Source: DATENM01 sp045807725 (GTDB taxonomy: Bacteria; Acidobacteriota; Blastocatellia; UBA7656). Taken from it: a stretch of DNA of 64,000 bases. The notes under the pieces were generated by a model. That model was not told the DNA's origin. It worked only from the letters and a program-made list of their open reading frames with translations, and made no database searches. Below, one piece after another: positions 35,567 through 44,052 of the stretch. Within the stretch, counting starts at the first letter, position 1; each line of letters begins with the position of its first letter. Made by a program: the position numbers and the translations under genes. The DNA is taken from NCBI GenBank assembly GCA_045807725.1, contig JBJMGV010000054.1, positions 61,061 to 125,060 on the forward strand, written 5' to 3'.

Positions 35567-38473
35567 TCAAGGCTTCGCTGCCCGGAAGTTGTCAAAGATA
35601 ACCTTGCCCGGAGCGTTCGCCTCCGCTTGCCACGTTCCACCCTTCACTTCAAAGATAACGTTGGCCAGCGGGATGAAGGCGGTGCTCCACGCCTCACGCC
35701 AACGCTCAACCCACGCGCCCGGCGCGCTGCCGCTGTCCGCCGCCGTCTCGAAGACGACGCTCCCCGAAGCCGATTCGTGACGGATGCGCCAGTAGCGATG
35801 TTGCGTTGCGTCATACGCGCTGCTCCACATCGTCACCTTCGCGCCGCCGCCCAGTCGCTTCTGAATGTAGAGCACGCCGGCTTCTTCGTAGATGCGGTAG
35901 TAGCTGTTCACGTCCTGCCCAAGAGTGAACATCGCGTCGGCGGTCGTCGAGGTCGCCGGCGCTTGCACCACCGCCACGTAGGCGTAGGCATTAGTCACGT
36001 TATAGCGTTGGCGTGACGCCAGGCCGTTATAGTGCGAGCCTGAGGTCTGTTGCAGCAGCGCGCCGATCTCAAGATGCTGATTGGTTTCGATGACCGGCAG
36101 GCTGGCGTCGGTGAAGCCGCTGAAGAGATTGTTGAGCTGCCACTTCATCGTGTCGATAGCATTGTCATTAAAGTCATCGGCCAGCAGCACCGTTTCACCC
36201 GCAGGGGCCGTGTAGGTGAAGCCATTCGCCAGCGTGCCGCTCTGTCCATCCGTGTTGGTGACTGTGACATCAACCGCTCCGGTTGTATTCGCCGGCGTCG
36301 TGGCCGTAATGGTCGTGCTATTGCTGACGATTACATTGATCGCGGAGGTGCCGCCGAAAGTCACCGTTGCGCCGCTCAAGAAATTTGCGCCGCTGATAGT
36401 CACCGACGTGCCGCCGCTCGACGGGCCAGAGGTCGGCGAGATGCTGCTGACTGAGGGCGCTGGGGAGGGCGGCGTCGTGGATGTTTTAGCGGCCCTGAAG
36501 TTATCGAAAACGACCGAGCCGGGCGCGTTGGCTTCAGCCTGCCACGTGCCCGCCTTGATTTCAAAGCGCACCGCATTGAGCGGCACAGCCACGCTATTCC
36601 AGTTTTCACTGTAACGCATCGTCCAATTGCCGGGCGCGCCGCCATTGTCAGGCGCGGTCTCGAAGACAACATGGCCGCTGGTCGCATCGTGGCGGATGCT
36701 CAAGAAGCGGTGATTGACCGCATCATATGGAAAAGTCGCCAGTGTGATCTTGCTGCCGCCGCCGAGTTTCTCCTGCATCGCCAACGTGCCGGCCTCAACA
36801 TAGATGCGGTAGTAGTTATTCACGTCCAGGCCAATCGTCAGCATCGCGTCGGCGCTGGTGTTGGCCGCCGCCGGTTGAACCAGAGCCACGTAGCTGTAGC
36901 TCGCGGTGAAGTCATAGCTGTTAGCGGAAACCAGGCCGTTGTAATGTGAACTACTGCGGCCTTGAGGCAGCGGGCCGATCCGCAATTGGCCGCCGGTTTC
37001 GGCGACGCCAACGCCGCTGTCCGTAAAGCCGCTGAAGAGGTTGTTGACCTGCCATTTCGCCGGATCAACAGCACTGCCGTTAAAATCGTCTTCGAGCAAC
37101 AGCATCGGCTCAGAGTTCGGCACGGCAACGCACCTGGAAAACTCTGAAGTGCTGCTGCCCGATCTCGTCGCCGTCGCTGTGACATAGGCACCTCGCACAG
37201 AGGCGCTCGGAAACGTGGCGACGAAACTCGTAACGCAACTGGCACCGCTCGTCACTGTTACCAAGCCGATCAGGCTCTGCCCTTCGCCGTAACCGGACGG
37301 ATCGCCGTCAACGCTTGAGAAGAATTGGAGGGTGAAGGTGCTGTTGGAATTGCTGTCGAGCGTGCCTTCGATGACTGTGTTACTACCCGTCTTATAAACC
37401 GAGGTGATGACGGGATAGTTCTGCAAAACGAGGGAAGACGAATCGGCGTCGCAGGGATCATTCGCTGAGACTCCATCGCTGTCGATATCTATGCCCAGTC
37501 CGCCATTGGAGAAGATCGCGTTCGACAGAATCGCCATTGGCGCGGCGTCGGTAAGGCGGGCGACGGCGATTCCGCTGCCGCCATTAAAAGCAATCGTATT
37601 GCCCTGGCCGGCGTTCAGCCCGCCGACTCGATCAAAGGCGGCGCGTAGGCCGTTGCCGGTGTTGCCGATGGGCCGTGTGCCGGTCACGTCTGTGCCAATG
37701 AAATTGCCTTCATACACGTTCTGACCGTTGCTGAAGATGCCGTTCTGGTGGTTGCCGGAGATGACATTCCTCCGGGCAGTCACCGCCCCTTGATTCGCCG
37801 CTAACCCGTCCCCCTCGTTTCCCAGTGCAATAGTCCCTGTCGCATCTGTGCCGATGAAATTATCTTCTACCGTGTTAGGGCCTTGACGCAGATTGATGCC
37901 CTCGCCTCCATTGCCGGAGATAATGTTTCCTCTGATGACGTGGCCGCCGATAAGAAATCCGCTTGAAATGCCGTTACCCGAATTGCCCAGGTCAACGCTG
38001 CCTGTCACGTCCGTGCCGATGTAGTTGCCTTCGATGGTATCGCCGTTGGTTTCATCCAGGGCGATGCCGTTGCCGTTGAAGCGATTGATCACCAACCCCT
38101 TGATCGTGGAGAAGCCCGCGTAGACGATCAACCCCGCGCCAGTACCCGCGTGGCTCCCCTCGATTTCGATAATCGGCTTGCCGGCATAGCCCGGTTGTGT
38201 CGTCCCATCCAGAATCACTGAAATGTTAATCGTCGGCAGCGGCGATAAAGGCGAGATGGTCTGCACCCCTGAGCCTATGTTGAAGTTGATGGTATTCGGG
38301 CCGAAGCCGACGGCGTTCGAGTCTAAGATCGCCTGCCGTAGAGAACCCGCCCCGCTGTCGTTTACGTTGGTCACGGTGAAGGTCGCGGCGAAGGCCGGCT
38401 TAAGGCTGGCATAAATAAACAAGAAGGCAACGAGCATTAATGCTTTGAGGCAAAGCGACAGGACGCTTCTCAT
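35567..38473 (-). CDS. exported beta-helix protein with duplicated lectin-like domain around an IPT/TIG domain
   Basis: A 968-residue secreted protein. Signal peptide, then FTVTNVNDSGAGSLRQAILD, the usual start of right-handed beta-helix surface proteins. Helix coils run to about residue 330 (repeats such as GNYIGTDVTGS). A domain of about 190 residues occurs twice (roughly 475-670 and 775-967), each beginning DDFNxxAxDxxKWQxNNLFSGFTD and ending GTWQAEANAPGxVxFDNFRAAK. Between them is an IPT/TIG domain (SSISPTSGPSSGGTSVTISG). The duplicated part looks concanavalin-like. No sorting signal is seen at the C-terminus. Carbohydrate binding is inferred; no catalytic residues identified. Confidence 0.8.
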   Translation of the reverse strand: MRSVLSLCLKALMLVAFLFIYASLKPAFAATFTVTNVNDSGAGSLRQAILDSNAVGFGPNTINFNIGSGVQTISPLSPLPTINISVILDGTTQPGYAGKPIIEIEGSHAGTGAGLIVYAGFSTIKGLVINRFNGNGIALDETNGDTIEGNYIGTDVTGSVDLGNSGNGISSGFLIGGHVIRGNIISGNGGEGINLRQGPNTVEDNFIGTDATGTIALGNEGDGLAANQGAVTARRNVISGNHQNGIFSNGQNVYEGNFIGTDVTGTRPIGNTGNGLRAAFDRVGGLNAGQGNTIAFNGGSGIAVARLTDAAPMAILSNAIFSNGGLGIDIDSDGVSANDPCDADSSSLVLQNYPVITSVYKTGSNTVIEGTLDSNSNSTFTLQFFSSVDGDPSGYGEGQSLIGLVTVTSGASCVTSFVATFPSASVRGAYVTATATRSGSSTSEFSRCVAVPNSEPMLLLEDDFNGSAVDPAKWQVNNLFSGFTDSGVGVAETGGQLRIGPLPQGRSSSHYNGLVSANSYDFTASYSYVALVQPAAANTSADAMLTIGLDVNNYYRIYVEAGTLAMQEKLGGGSKITLATFPYDAVNHRFLSIRHDATSGHVVFETAPDNGGAPGNWTMRYSENWNSVAVPLNAVRFEIKAGTWQAEANAPGSVVFDNFRAAKTSTTPPSPAPSVSSISPTSGPSSGGTSVTISGANFLSGATVTFGGTSAINVIVSNSTTITATTPANTTGAVDVTVTNTDGQSGTLANGFTYTAPAGETVLLADDFNDNAIDTMKWQLNNLFSGFTDASLPVIETNQHLEIGALLQQTSGSHYNGLASRQRYNVTNAYAYVAVVQAPATSTTADAMFTLGQDVNSYYRIYEEAGVLYIQKRLGGGAKVTMWSSAYDATQHRYWRIRHESASGSVVFETAADSGSAPGAWVERWREAWSTAFIPLANVIFEVKGGTWQAEANAPGKVIFDNFRAAKP

Positions 38474-38663
38474 ATCTGTACCCCACCCTTAATGATCGGT
38501 CTTTCAGCATTGCTGCGGTCACGCCGAATCGCTTCAGCCGAGACCGCAGGCGGATCAGCGCGAAAAAGTTGGTCTACTGTTTATCCAAACACTCAGAGCG
38601 TGAGAACTTTCAAAAAATCGCGGGCAGGGCTTTACGAAAATTTACCAATCTGAGCCTTCGTTG

Positions 38664-38800
38664 CTACGCAATCTTTACGCGCGGCAATCGAATCGTGAAG
38701 ACAGCGCCCTTCCCTTCGCCGTCGCTTGCGGCGCTGACCCCGGCGTCCGATTTAATCTGCCGACAGACTTCGACGCCGCTGACATCGGGAGGGCGCGTTA
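38664..38800 (-). pseudogene. remnant of a response-regulator/histidine-kinase gene
   Basis: Immediately downstream of cydB, the minus strand encodes PPDVSGVEVCRQIKSD, typical of a receiver domain, joined directly to GEGKGAVFTIRLPRVKIA, the usual end of a histidine-kinase ATPase domain, then a stop. No ATG start and no intervening domains. This looks like an internal deletion that left the two ends of a hybrid signalling gene. Confidence 0.6.
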
Positions 38801-39838
38801 ATACCCGTCGCCGTGCGCGGCGACTTTGCCGCGAAAGGAGCGATACAGAAAAATGAAGTAGCCGACCGCCAGCGCCATACCCATGAGCCACCAAATCAAG
38901 CCGACGCCCAGACTGTACGCGCCGGCTTTGGCGTTATAGATCGTCAGGCTATAAGCCGGGTCGGTGCTCGCCGGCAACAATGTAGGATACATCGCAAAGG
39001 CCGCGCCGCCGAGCATTCCGACAAGGTAAGCCGTCGATGCGAAGAACGCGGCCACGTCTCTTCCCTTCGCTTGATAAAATCGCATTGCCGCGAGCGACGC
39101 GAGAACCAGAAGCGGAATCAACCAGCCCCACACGCGCAGTCGGAAGTTATCCATCACCTGCGGGCGAACATAGAGCGTTGCGGCGAGGCTCAACGCCGTC
39201 ATCAGCACCAGAGCTGCCCACGCCCGCGAGGCGACGCGACGCGAGCGGGCTTGAATATCGCCTTCAGTCTTGAGCGCGACGTAATGCGCGCCGTGCACGG
39301 CCAGCGTCACCAGCGCCAGCACGCCCGTCAGCACGGTGTACCAGTCGAGGATGCCCGGATACATTCCGACACGGAAGTTGGTCCACAGCGCTTCAAAGAA
39401 GTAGCCGTCAGCCGCGAGCGGCACGCCGCGAACGACGTTGCCGATGGCCGCGCCAAAGAAGATCGCCAGCAACAGGCTCGCAAACGAGAAGAGAAAATCG
39501 AAGAAAGACCACAGCATCGGCTCGTTGACGTGCGACCTCAATTCAACGCCGATGCCGCGCAGCATCAACAGCCACAGCACCATCATCAACGGCAGGTAGA
39601 AGCCGCTGAAGCTCGACGCATAAAGCAACGGGAAGGCGAAGTAGAGCGCGCCGCCCGTCGCCAGCAACCAGACTTCGTTGCCGTCCCACACCGGGCCGAT
39701 GCTGCGCAGCACGATGCGGCGCTCGTCGTGGCCTTTGGCAACCAGCGGATTGATGATGCCTGCGCCGATGTCAAAGCCATCCAGCACGACGTAGGCCGTC
39801 AACATTAATGCGATGAGAATGAACCACAGCGTTTCCAT
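38798..39838 (-). CDS. cydB: cytochrome bd ubiquinol oxidase subunit II
   Basis: A 346-residue integral membrane subunit of the bd-type quinol oxidase. It begins METLWFILIALMLTAYVVLDGFDIGAGI, the conserved CydB N-terminus, and includes GPVWDGNEVWLLATGGALYFAFP, with about nine helices in all. The start at 39838 is the one matching the family; the open frame extends about 115 codons upstream into cydA in another frame. Three tandem copies of an 11-bp unit containing ATGGAAACGCT surround the start. It lies 38 bp after cydA and must be co-transcribed with it. Confidence 0.93.
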   Translation of the reverse strand: METLWFILIALMLTAYVVLDGFDIGAGIINPLVAKGHDERRIVLRSIGPVWDGNEVWLLATGGALYFAFPLLYASSFSGFYLPLMMVLWLLMLRGIGVELRSHVNEPMLWSFFDFLFSFASLLLAIFFGAAIGNVVRGVPLAADGYFFEALWTNFRVGMYPGILDWYTVLTGVLALVTLAVHGAHYVALKTEGDIQARSRRVASRAWAALVLMTALSLAATLYVRPQVMDNFRLRVWGWLIPLLVLASLAAMRFYQAKGRDVAAFFASTAYLVGMLGGAAFAMYPTLLPASTDPAYSLTIYNAKAGAYSLGVGLIWWLMGMALAVGYFIFLYRSFRGKVAAHGDGY

Positions 39839-39862
39839 AGCGTTTCCATAGCGTTTCCATAT
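39828..39862 (-). repeat. triplicated start-codon unit before cydB
   Basis: The 11-bp unit ATGGAAACGCT occurs three times in tandem on the minus strand. The last copy is the cydB start (MET); the other two ATGs are in different frames because 11 is not a multiple of 3. Probably a replication-slippage product. Confidence 0.7.
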
Positions 39863-39876
39863 CGGGGTCGCCTTCG

Positions 39877-41256
39877 CTACGCGGCGACGTTGTCGGGCAG
39901 AATCTTGGCGCTGGCCGGCTCGCCATCTCCCTTGTTCAAGAAGTCGGGGCCGTGCGCGACTTCGTGCCATATCAAGATCAGAAAGAGGATGCTTAAGACC
40001 GTGTACATTCCCATAAAGCCGAGCAGCGTGAACAGCCCGTTGCCCGACGAGACATTCGTCGAATAACCTTGCGCGGTCCGCATCAGCCCATAGACCACCC
40101 ACGGCTGGCGACCGACTTCGGCGGTGATCCAGCCGGCGGTGTTGGCGATGTATGGGAACGGAAAGCTCAGCATCAAAATCCACAGCATCCAGCGCGCATT
40201 AAACAGCCGCCGCCGCCACAGCAGAAACGCGGCGACTACCATAATGGCGATGAAGACCGTCCCCAGCCCGACCATAATGTGATAGCTGTAATAAAGCAGC
40301 GGGATGTTGTCGGGCCACTGGTCGCGCGGAAAATCGTTCAGCCCTTTGATCTCGGCTTCCCAGTGGCGGTGTGTGAGAAAGCTGAGCATCTTCGGCACGA
40401 CGATGGGATTGTCGAGGCGCTGCGTTGCGGTGTTGGGCTGACCGACCAGGACGATACCGGCTCCTGTTTCGGTGTTGAACAGTCCCTCCATCGCCGCCAG
40501 CGTCACCGGCTGATGGTCGGCGACCATCTTGCCGTGCGCGTCGCCGGACGGGAACAACTGAAAGAGCGACGCAAGAGCAGCGACGGTGACGCCTAGCTTC
40601 ACGAACATTCGGCCATAATCGCTCTGCCTCTTTGAGAGCAGGTAGAACGCGCCGACCGCCGCCATCGCAAACGAGCCGGTGATGACCGCGCCGCTCATAT
40701 TGTGAACGTACTGCCAGAACGCCCACTGGTTAGTGAGCAGCGCCCAGAAGCTATTCAGGTGAGCCGTGCCGTCGGCGGCAATCTCGTAACCGACCGGATG
40801 CTGCATCCAGGCGTCGGTGACGATAATGAAGTAACCCGACAGCCACGAGCCGACGAAGACCATCACAGCAGCCAGGAAATGCAGCTTCTGACCGAAGCGT
40901 TTCTCGCCGTAGAGAAAGATGCCGAGAAATGACGATTCGAGAAAGAAGGCGAAGACGCCTTCCATCGCCAGAGCCGTAGCGATGACGCCGCCCGAATACT
41001 GCGAGAACTTCGCCCAGTTAGTGCCGAACTGGAACTCCATCGGGATGCCGGTGATGACGCCGAACAGGAAGTTGATGGCGAACAGCTTTGCCCAGAAGCG
41101 CGCGGCGCGATTGTAACGTTCGTCACCTTTCCAGAGTGCAAGCGCCTTGAAGATGACGATCAGCGGCGCAAGCCCCATCGTCAGTTGCGGAAAGAGGTAG
41201 TGATACGTGATCGTGAAGGCGAAGTGCAGGCGGTGAATAGAAAGCGCATCATCCAT
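39877..41256 (-). CDS. cydA: cytochrome bd ubiquinol oxidase subunit I, short Q-loop type
   Basis: A 459-residue subunit I. The haem-ligand region HFAFTITYHYLFPQLTMGL gives His19; GWITAEVGRQPWVVYG is the conserved late motif. At 459 residues it lacks the long C-terminal Q-loop of the E. coli enzyme, placing it with short-loop (CIO-like) oxidases. Reduces O2 to water with quinol and works under low oxygen or when haem-copper oxidases are inhibited. No cydX or cydDC is adjacent. The start ATG opens with MDDALSIHRL as expected for the family. Confidence 0.93.
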   Translation of the reverse strand: MDDALSIHRLHFAFTITYHYLFPQLTMGLAPLIVIFKALALWKGDERYNRAARFWAKLFAINFLFGVITGIPMEFQFGTNWAKFSQYSGGVIATALAMEGVFAFFLESSFLGIFLYGEKRFGQKLHFLAAVMVFVGSWLSGYFIIVTDAWMQHPVGYEIAADGTAHLNSFWALLTNQWAFWQYVHNMSGAVITGSFAMAAVGAFYLLSKRQSDYGRMFVKLGVTVAALASLFQLFPSGDAHGKMVADHQPVTLAAMEGLFNTETGAGIVLVGQPNTATQRLDNPIVVPKMLSFLTHRHWEAEIKGLNDFPRDQWPDNIPLLYYSYHIMVGLGTVFIAIMVVAAFLLWRRRLFNARWMLWILMLSFPFPYIANTAGWITAEVGRQPWVVYGLMRTAQGYSTNVSSGNGLFTLLGFMGMYTVLSILFLILIWHEVAHGPDFLNKGDGEPASAKILPDNVAA

Positions 41257-41334
41257 ACGTGTTTCTCACGTTGATGCAGCGGCAGGGGGATAGTAACAGC
41301 TCACACGCGGCGGGACAAGCGGGCGGCTGCGCCG

Positions 41335-41470
41335 CAAGGCAAAAGGCAAAAGTAAGGCAGGGGAGTGAATAGATAGAACAGCGTGGCTTCGCAACCTGCG
41401 CCTGCCTATCTATTAATCCGGCTCCGCCCTTTTGCCTTTTGCCTTGCTCCTTTTGCCTTTTGCCTTCCGG
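41335..41470. repeat. inverted short-tandem-repeat locus, word AAAAGGC
   Basis: The left arm 41335-41362 has AAGGCAAAAGGCAAAAG; the right arm 41426-41470 has TTTTGCCTTTTGCC-type words in two runs. Between cydA and the dehydrogenase, 10 bp from the dehydrogenase stop. Confidence 0.8.
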
Positions 41471-41479
41471 CTATTGTCG

Positions 41480-42112
41480 TCAAGGCGTGAGAACGATCTT
41501 TTCGCAGTTGTCCTCTTTGTTGACGAAGATGTCGTAGCCCTTCGGCGCGTCGTCCAGCTTCATGCGATGCGTGATGACGAAGCTCGGATCGATCTCGCCG
41601 TTCTCGATGCGCTTGAGCAGCGGCTTGAGATAACGATGCACGTGGCACTGGCCGCTCTTGATGGTGATCGAGCGATTCATCAGCGACCCCATCGGGAACT
41701 TGTCAATGAAGCCGCTGTAGACGCCGATGACCGACACCGTGCGGCCATTGGCGCAGGCCAGGATGGCTTCACGGATGGCGAACGGGCGGTCATTTTCGAG
41801 CTTCATCGCCTGCTTGACGCGGTCGTAAGCGAACATCAGTCCCGGCTTGTGCGCTTCCATGCCGACCGCATCGATGCAGCCGTCCGGCCCGCGTCCGCCG
41901 GTCATCTCTTTGAGCGCTTCGAGCACGTTGACCTCTGTGTAGTTGATGACCTCCGCGCCGACCTTCTCGCGCGCCATCTGCAAGCGATAAGGGAAGCGGT
42001 CAATGGCGATGACGCGGCTTGCGCCGAGCAGGAAGGCGCTCTTCATCGCAAACAGTCCGACCGGGCCGCAGCCCCAGACCGCGATCACGTCGCCCGGACG
42101 AATGTCGCACAT
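41480..42112 (-). CDS. C-terminal NAD-binding half of amber-split zinc dehydrogenase
   Basis: 210 codons that continue the upstream frame exactly, beginning ATG at 42112 directly after a TAG. Contains the Rossmann motif VWGCGPVGLFAMKSAFLLGA, DAVGMEAHK, and the usual C-terminal catalytic-domain return (SFVITHRMKLDDAPKGYDIF). No frameshift or other lesion is present. If translation re-initiates at the TAGATG junction, this half could be made as a separate polypeptide; otherwise it is the lost part of a pseudogene. See the N-terminal half. Confidence 0.65.
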   Translation of the reverse strand: MCDIRPGDVIAVWGCGPVGLFAMKSAFLLGASRVIAIDRFPYRLQMAREKVGAEVINYTEVNVLEALKEMTGGRGPDGCIDAVGMEAHKPGLMFAYDRVKQAMKLENDRPFAIREAILACANGRTVSVIGVYSGFIDKFPMGSLMNRSITIKSGQCHVHRYLKPLLKRIENGEIDPSFVITHRMKLDDAPKGYDIFVNKEDNCEKIVLTP

Positions 42113-42649
42113 CTAGGCGCCCATGTAGCCGGTCGGGTAGATATCCGAGAGGAACAAGACCTGCTCGTCTGTGAAGCCGTTCTCGATCTTGAGCGGCCCA
42201 ACATCGGCGAACGGCACACGCGCGTACTCGGCCTGGCCGCCGGCATAGCCGCCCGTCAGGTGCGAATAACCAAAGATGCCCGCTGGCGAATGGCCCATCA
42301 GCTTCTCGGCCATCCACGCATTCGGGTTCGAGTTCTCGCACAGTGAAAACATCTGGTGCTCGCAGTGCCAGCAATGGCCGCAAGCAATCGGGAACGGCAC
42401 GACGACGCGGTCGCCGACCTTCAGGTTCTTGACTTCCTTGCCAGTCTCGACGACTTCACCCATGAACTCGTGGCCGAGAATGTCGCCCGGCTCCATCGCC
42501 GGAATGAAGTTGTTATACAGGTGCAGGTCCGAGCCGCAGATGGCCGTCGAAGTGATCTTCACGATACAATCGCGCTGGTTCAGTATCTTCGGATCGGGAA
42601 CCTGCTGCACTTCGACCGTCTTCGGCCCCATCCAACAAATCGCTCTCAT
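42113..42649 (-). CDS. N-terminal half of glutathione-independent formaldehyde/alcohol dehydrogenase, amber-terminated
   Basis: A 178-residue GroES-like catalytic domain of a zinc-dependent MDR alcohol dehydrogenase. Catalytic zinc ligands Cys38 (AICGSDLH), His60/Glu61 (GHEFMG); structural zinc ligands Cys90, Cys93, Cys96, Cys104. The frame ends TGYMGA-TAG, where homologues read through with Glu/other residue into CDIRPGDVIAVWG; one G-to-T change from GAG would explain it. Full protein would be 389 residues. Most similar in layout to the formaldehyde-dehydrogenase-like group. The 77 bp upstream separate it from an SRPBCC gene that often accompanies this family. Confidence 0.75.
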   Translation of the reverse strand: MRAICWMGPKTVEVQQVPDPKILNQRDCIVKITSTAICGSDLHLYNNFIPAMEPGDILGHEFMGEVVETGKEVKNLKVGDRVVVPFPIACGHCWHCEHQMFSLCENSNPNAWMAEKLMGHSPAGIFGYSHLTGGYAGGQAEYARVPFADVGPLKIENGFTDEQVLFLSDIYPTGYMGA

Positions 42650-42726
42650 GCTTTACTCCTTTCTTCCTTTCACGAATGAGCGCAGCCGCAGGCTCGCAAG
42701 CGAGCGGCTGCCGATTCAGCTCCACG

Positions 42727-43731
42727 CTACGCCGCTTCATCGGCGGATGGCTTGGCCGGGTGCGGGCCTGTGTGAATGCTCGAATCGGAATGGACAACCT
42801 CGCCGATCTCCAATACCTGTTTGAGCCGGCGCAGGTCGCCTTTGATCTGCTCTTCGGGCGCTTCGCCGAACAACTTGGCAACGGCGGCTCCGAGCGCGCC
42901 GGCGGGCGGATTGTATTCGACCTCGACGCGGACTTCGGTGCCACGGTCGCCGGGCGCGCGATCAAAGCGCACCGTGCCCGTGTTATCGACATCAGCGCCT
43001 TCAATCGAGCGCCACGAGATTGAATAGTTGGGACGGTCTTCGATGATCTCGGCGTCCCATTCGACGGTCGTGCCCATCGGCGCTTTAGCGACCCAGTGTG
43101 AACGCTTTTCGTCTGTCACCTGTACGGATTCGAGGTGACTCATGAATCTCGGCAGGTTCTGGAAGTTGCGCCAGAAGCGATAGACCTCTTCAGGTGAGCG
43201 ATTGATCGTGCAGGTATTGACGGCGACAATCGCGCCGTGCCGACCGCGCGGCGAACTGAGTTGCTGTGCGTTGTAAAGGTCGAGCGCGGTCACGCCGACG
43301 ACCGCCGTCATCGCCGCCATCAGCCGGCCTTTGTCCGTGCCTTTAGCCATCATCGCCGCATCGAGCGCGGCCAGATCCATCGCGTCACCGGCGACGCGCG
43401 CCCACATCCACGCAGCGGGCTTGCGTTGAGTCAGAATGCCAATGCCTGCGGTAATCTCGCGCAGGCCGCAGGCGTAGCGGATGAAGGCCGTATGTTTACC
43501 TTTCGCGCCGATCAGTTTGCCGAACGCCTGGGGCGCGATCACTTCAGCCAGGCCCAGCCCGATGCTGAACCAGCCGAGAAAATTAGCGATCCGCTCTTCG
43601 GGAACTTCCTTGGCGGCGCGCAGCCGCTGTTGATGAAGATAATGCCTGTCACGCTGCTGTACGCCGGAAACCTGTGATGATTGTTCTTCGCGCTCCGGCG
43701 CAGGCGCGCGCCTCGTTTGCTGAACCGGCAT
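42727..43731 (-). CDS. SRPBCC (cyclase/dehydrase-like) protein with N-terminal membrane segment
   Basis: A 334-residue two-part protein. Residues 45-165 contain hydrophobic helices (RIANFLGWFSIGLGLAEVIA, RYACGLREITAGIGIL, MAAMTAVVGVTALDLY) of a membrane domain. Residues 175-310 are an SRPBCC/polyketide-cyclase fold (INRSPEEVYRFWRNFQNLPRF, SHWVAKAPMGTTVEWDAEII). A function is not established; ligand binding near the membrane is inferred. AGGTGA precedes the ATG at 43731; a GTG two codons upstream is the alternative. Same strand as the dehydrogenase, probably one operon. Confidence 0.75.
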   Translation of the reverse strand: MPVQQTRRAPAPEREEQSSQVSGVQQRDRHYLHQQRLRAAKEVPEERIANFLGWFSIGLGLAEVIAPQAFGKLIGAKGKHTAFIRYACGLREITAGIGILTQRKPAAWMWARVAGDAMDLAALDAAMMAKGTDKGRLMAAMTAVVGVTALDLYNAQQLSSPRGRHGAIVAVNTCTINRSPEEVYRFWRNFQNLPRFMSHLESVQVTDEKRSHWVAKAPMGTTVEWDAEIIEDRPNYSISWRSIEGADVDNTGTVRFDRAPGDRGTEVRVEVEYNPPAGALGAAVAKLFGEAPEEQIKGDLRRLKQVLEIGEVVHSDSSIHTGPHPAKPSADEAA

Positions 43732-44052
43732 GTTCACCTCTCCTTCCAGCCCTGCCTTGAAGCCAGGCGCAGCCGTTGCGACGACCGATAGCTTCGCGGG
43801 CTTTTTCGATTGTTAATGGTTAATGATTGATCCTGATTGATGCGCATTCATGATCCGTGTTTTCGATCCGAACTCATCACACACTACAAGCCTCGCCTGA
43901 GTCTCTTATTGTGCAAGGAGTGTGCCCCGCGTGCGTCCGCGATCAATCGGTCAAGTAAGGAATACTTGGAGAATAGCGTGGGATTGGTGGGGTATTCTAG
44001 CTGGTGAGTGAGCAAATCTCGCCGGTTGAAGATTGCGCCGAAGCGCAGCCGT
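43732..44052. other. intergenic region without recognised features
   Basis: About 320 bp between the SRPBCC gene and the end of the S9 peptidase gene. A promoter for the SRPBCC-dehydrogenase operon must lie here, but no convincing box pair was found; the AT-rich stretch around 43810-43850 is the best place to look. Confidence 0.4.

Noticed and set aside
38798..40183. 461-codon reading of cydB
   Set aside because: The extra N-terminal 115 codons overlap cydA in another frame; the family start at 39838 is clear.
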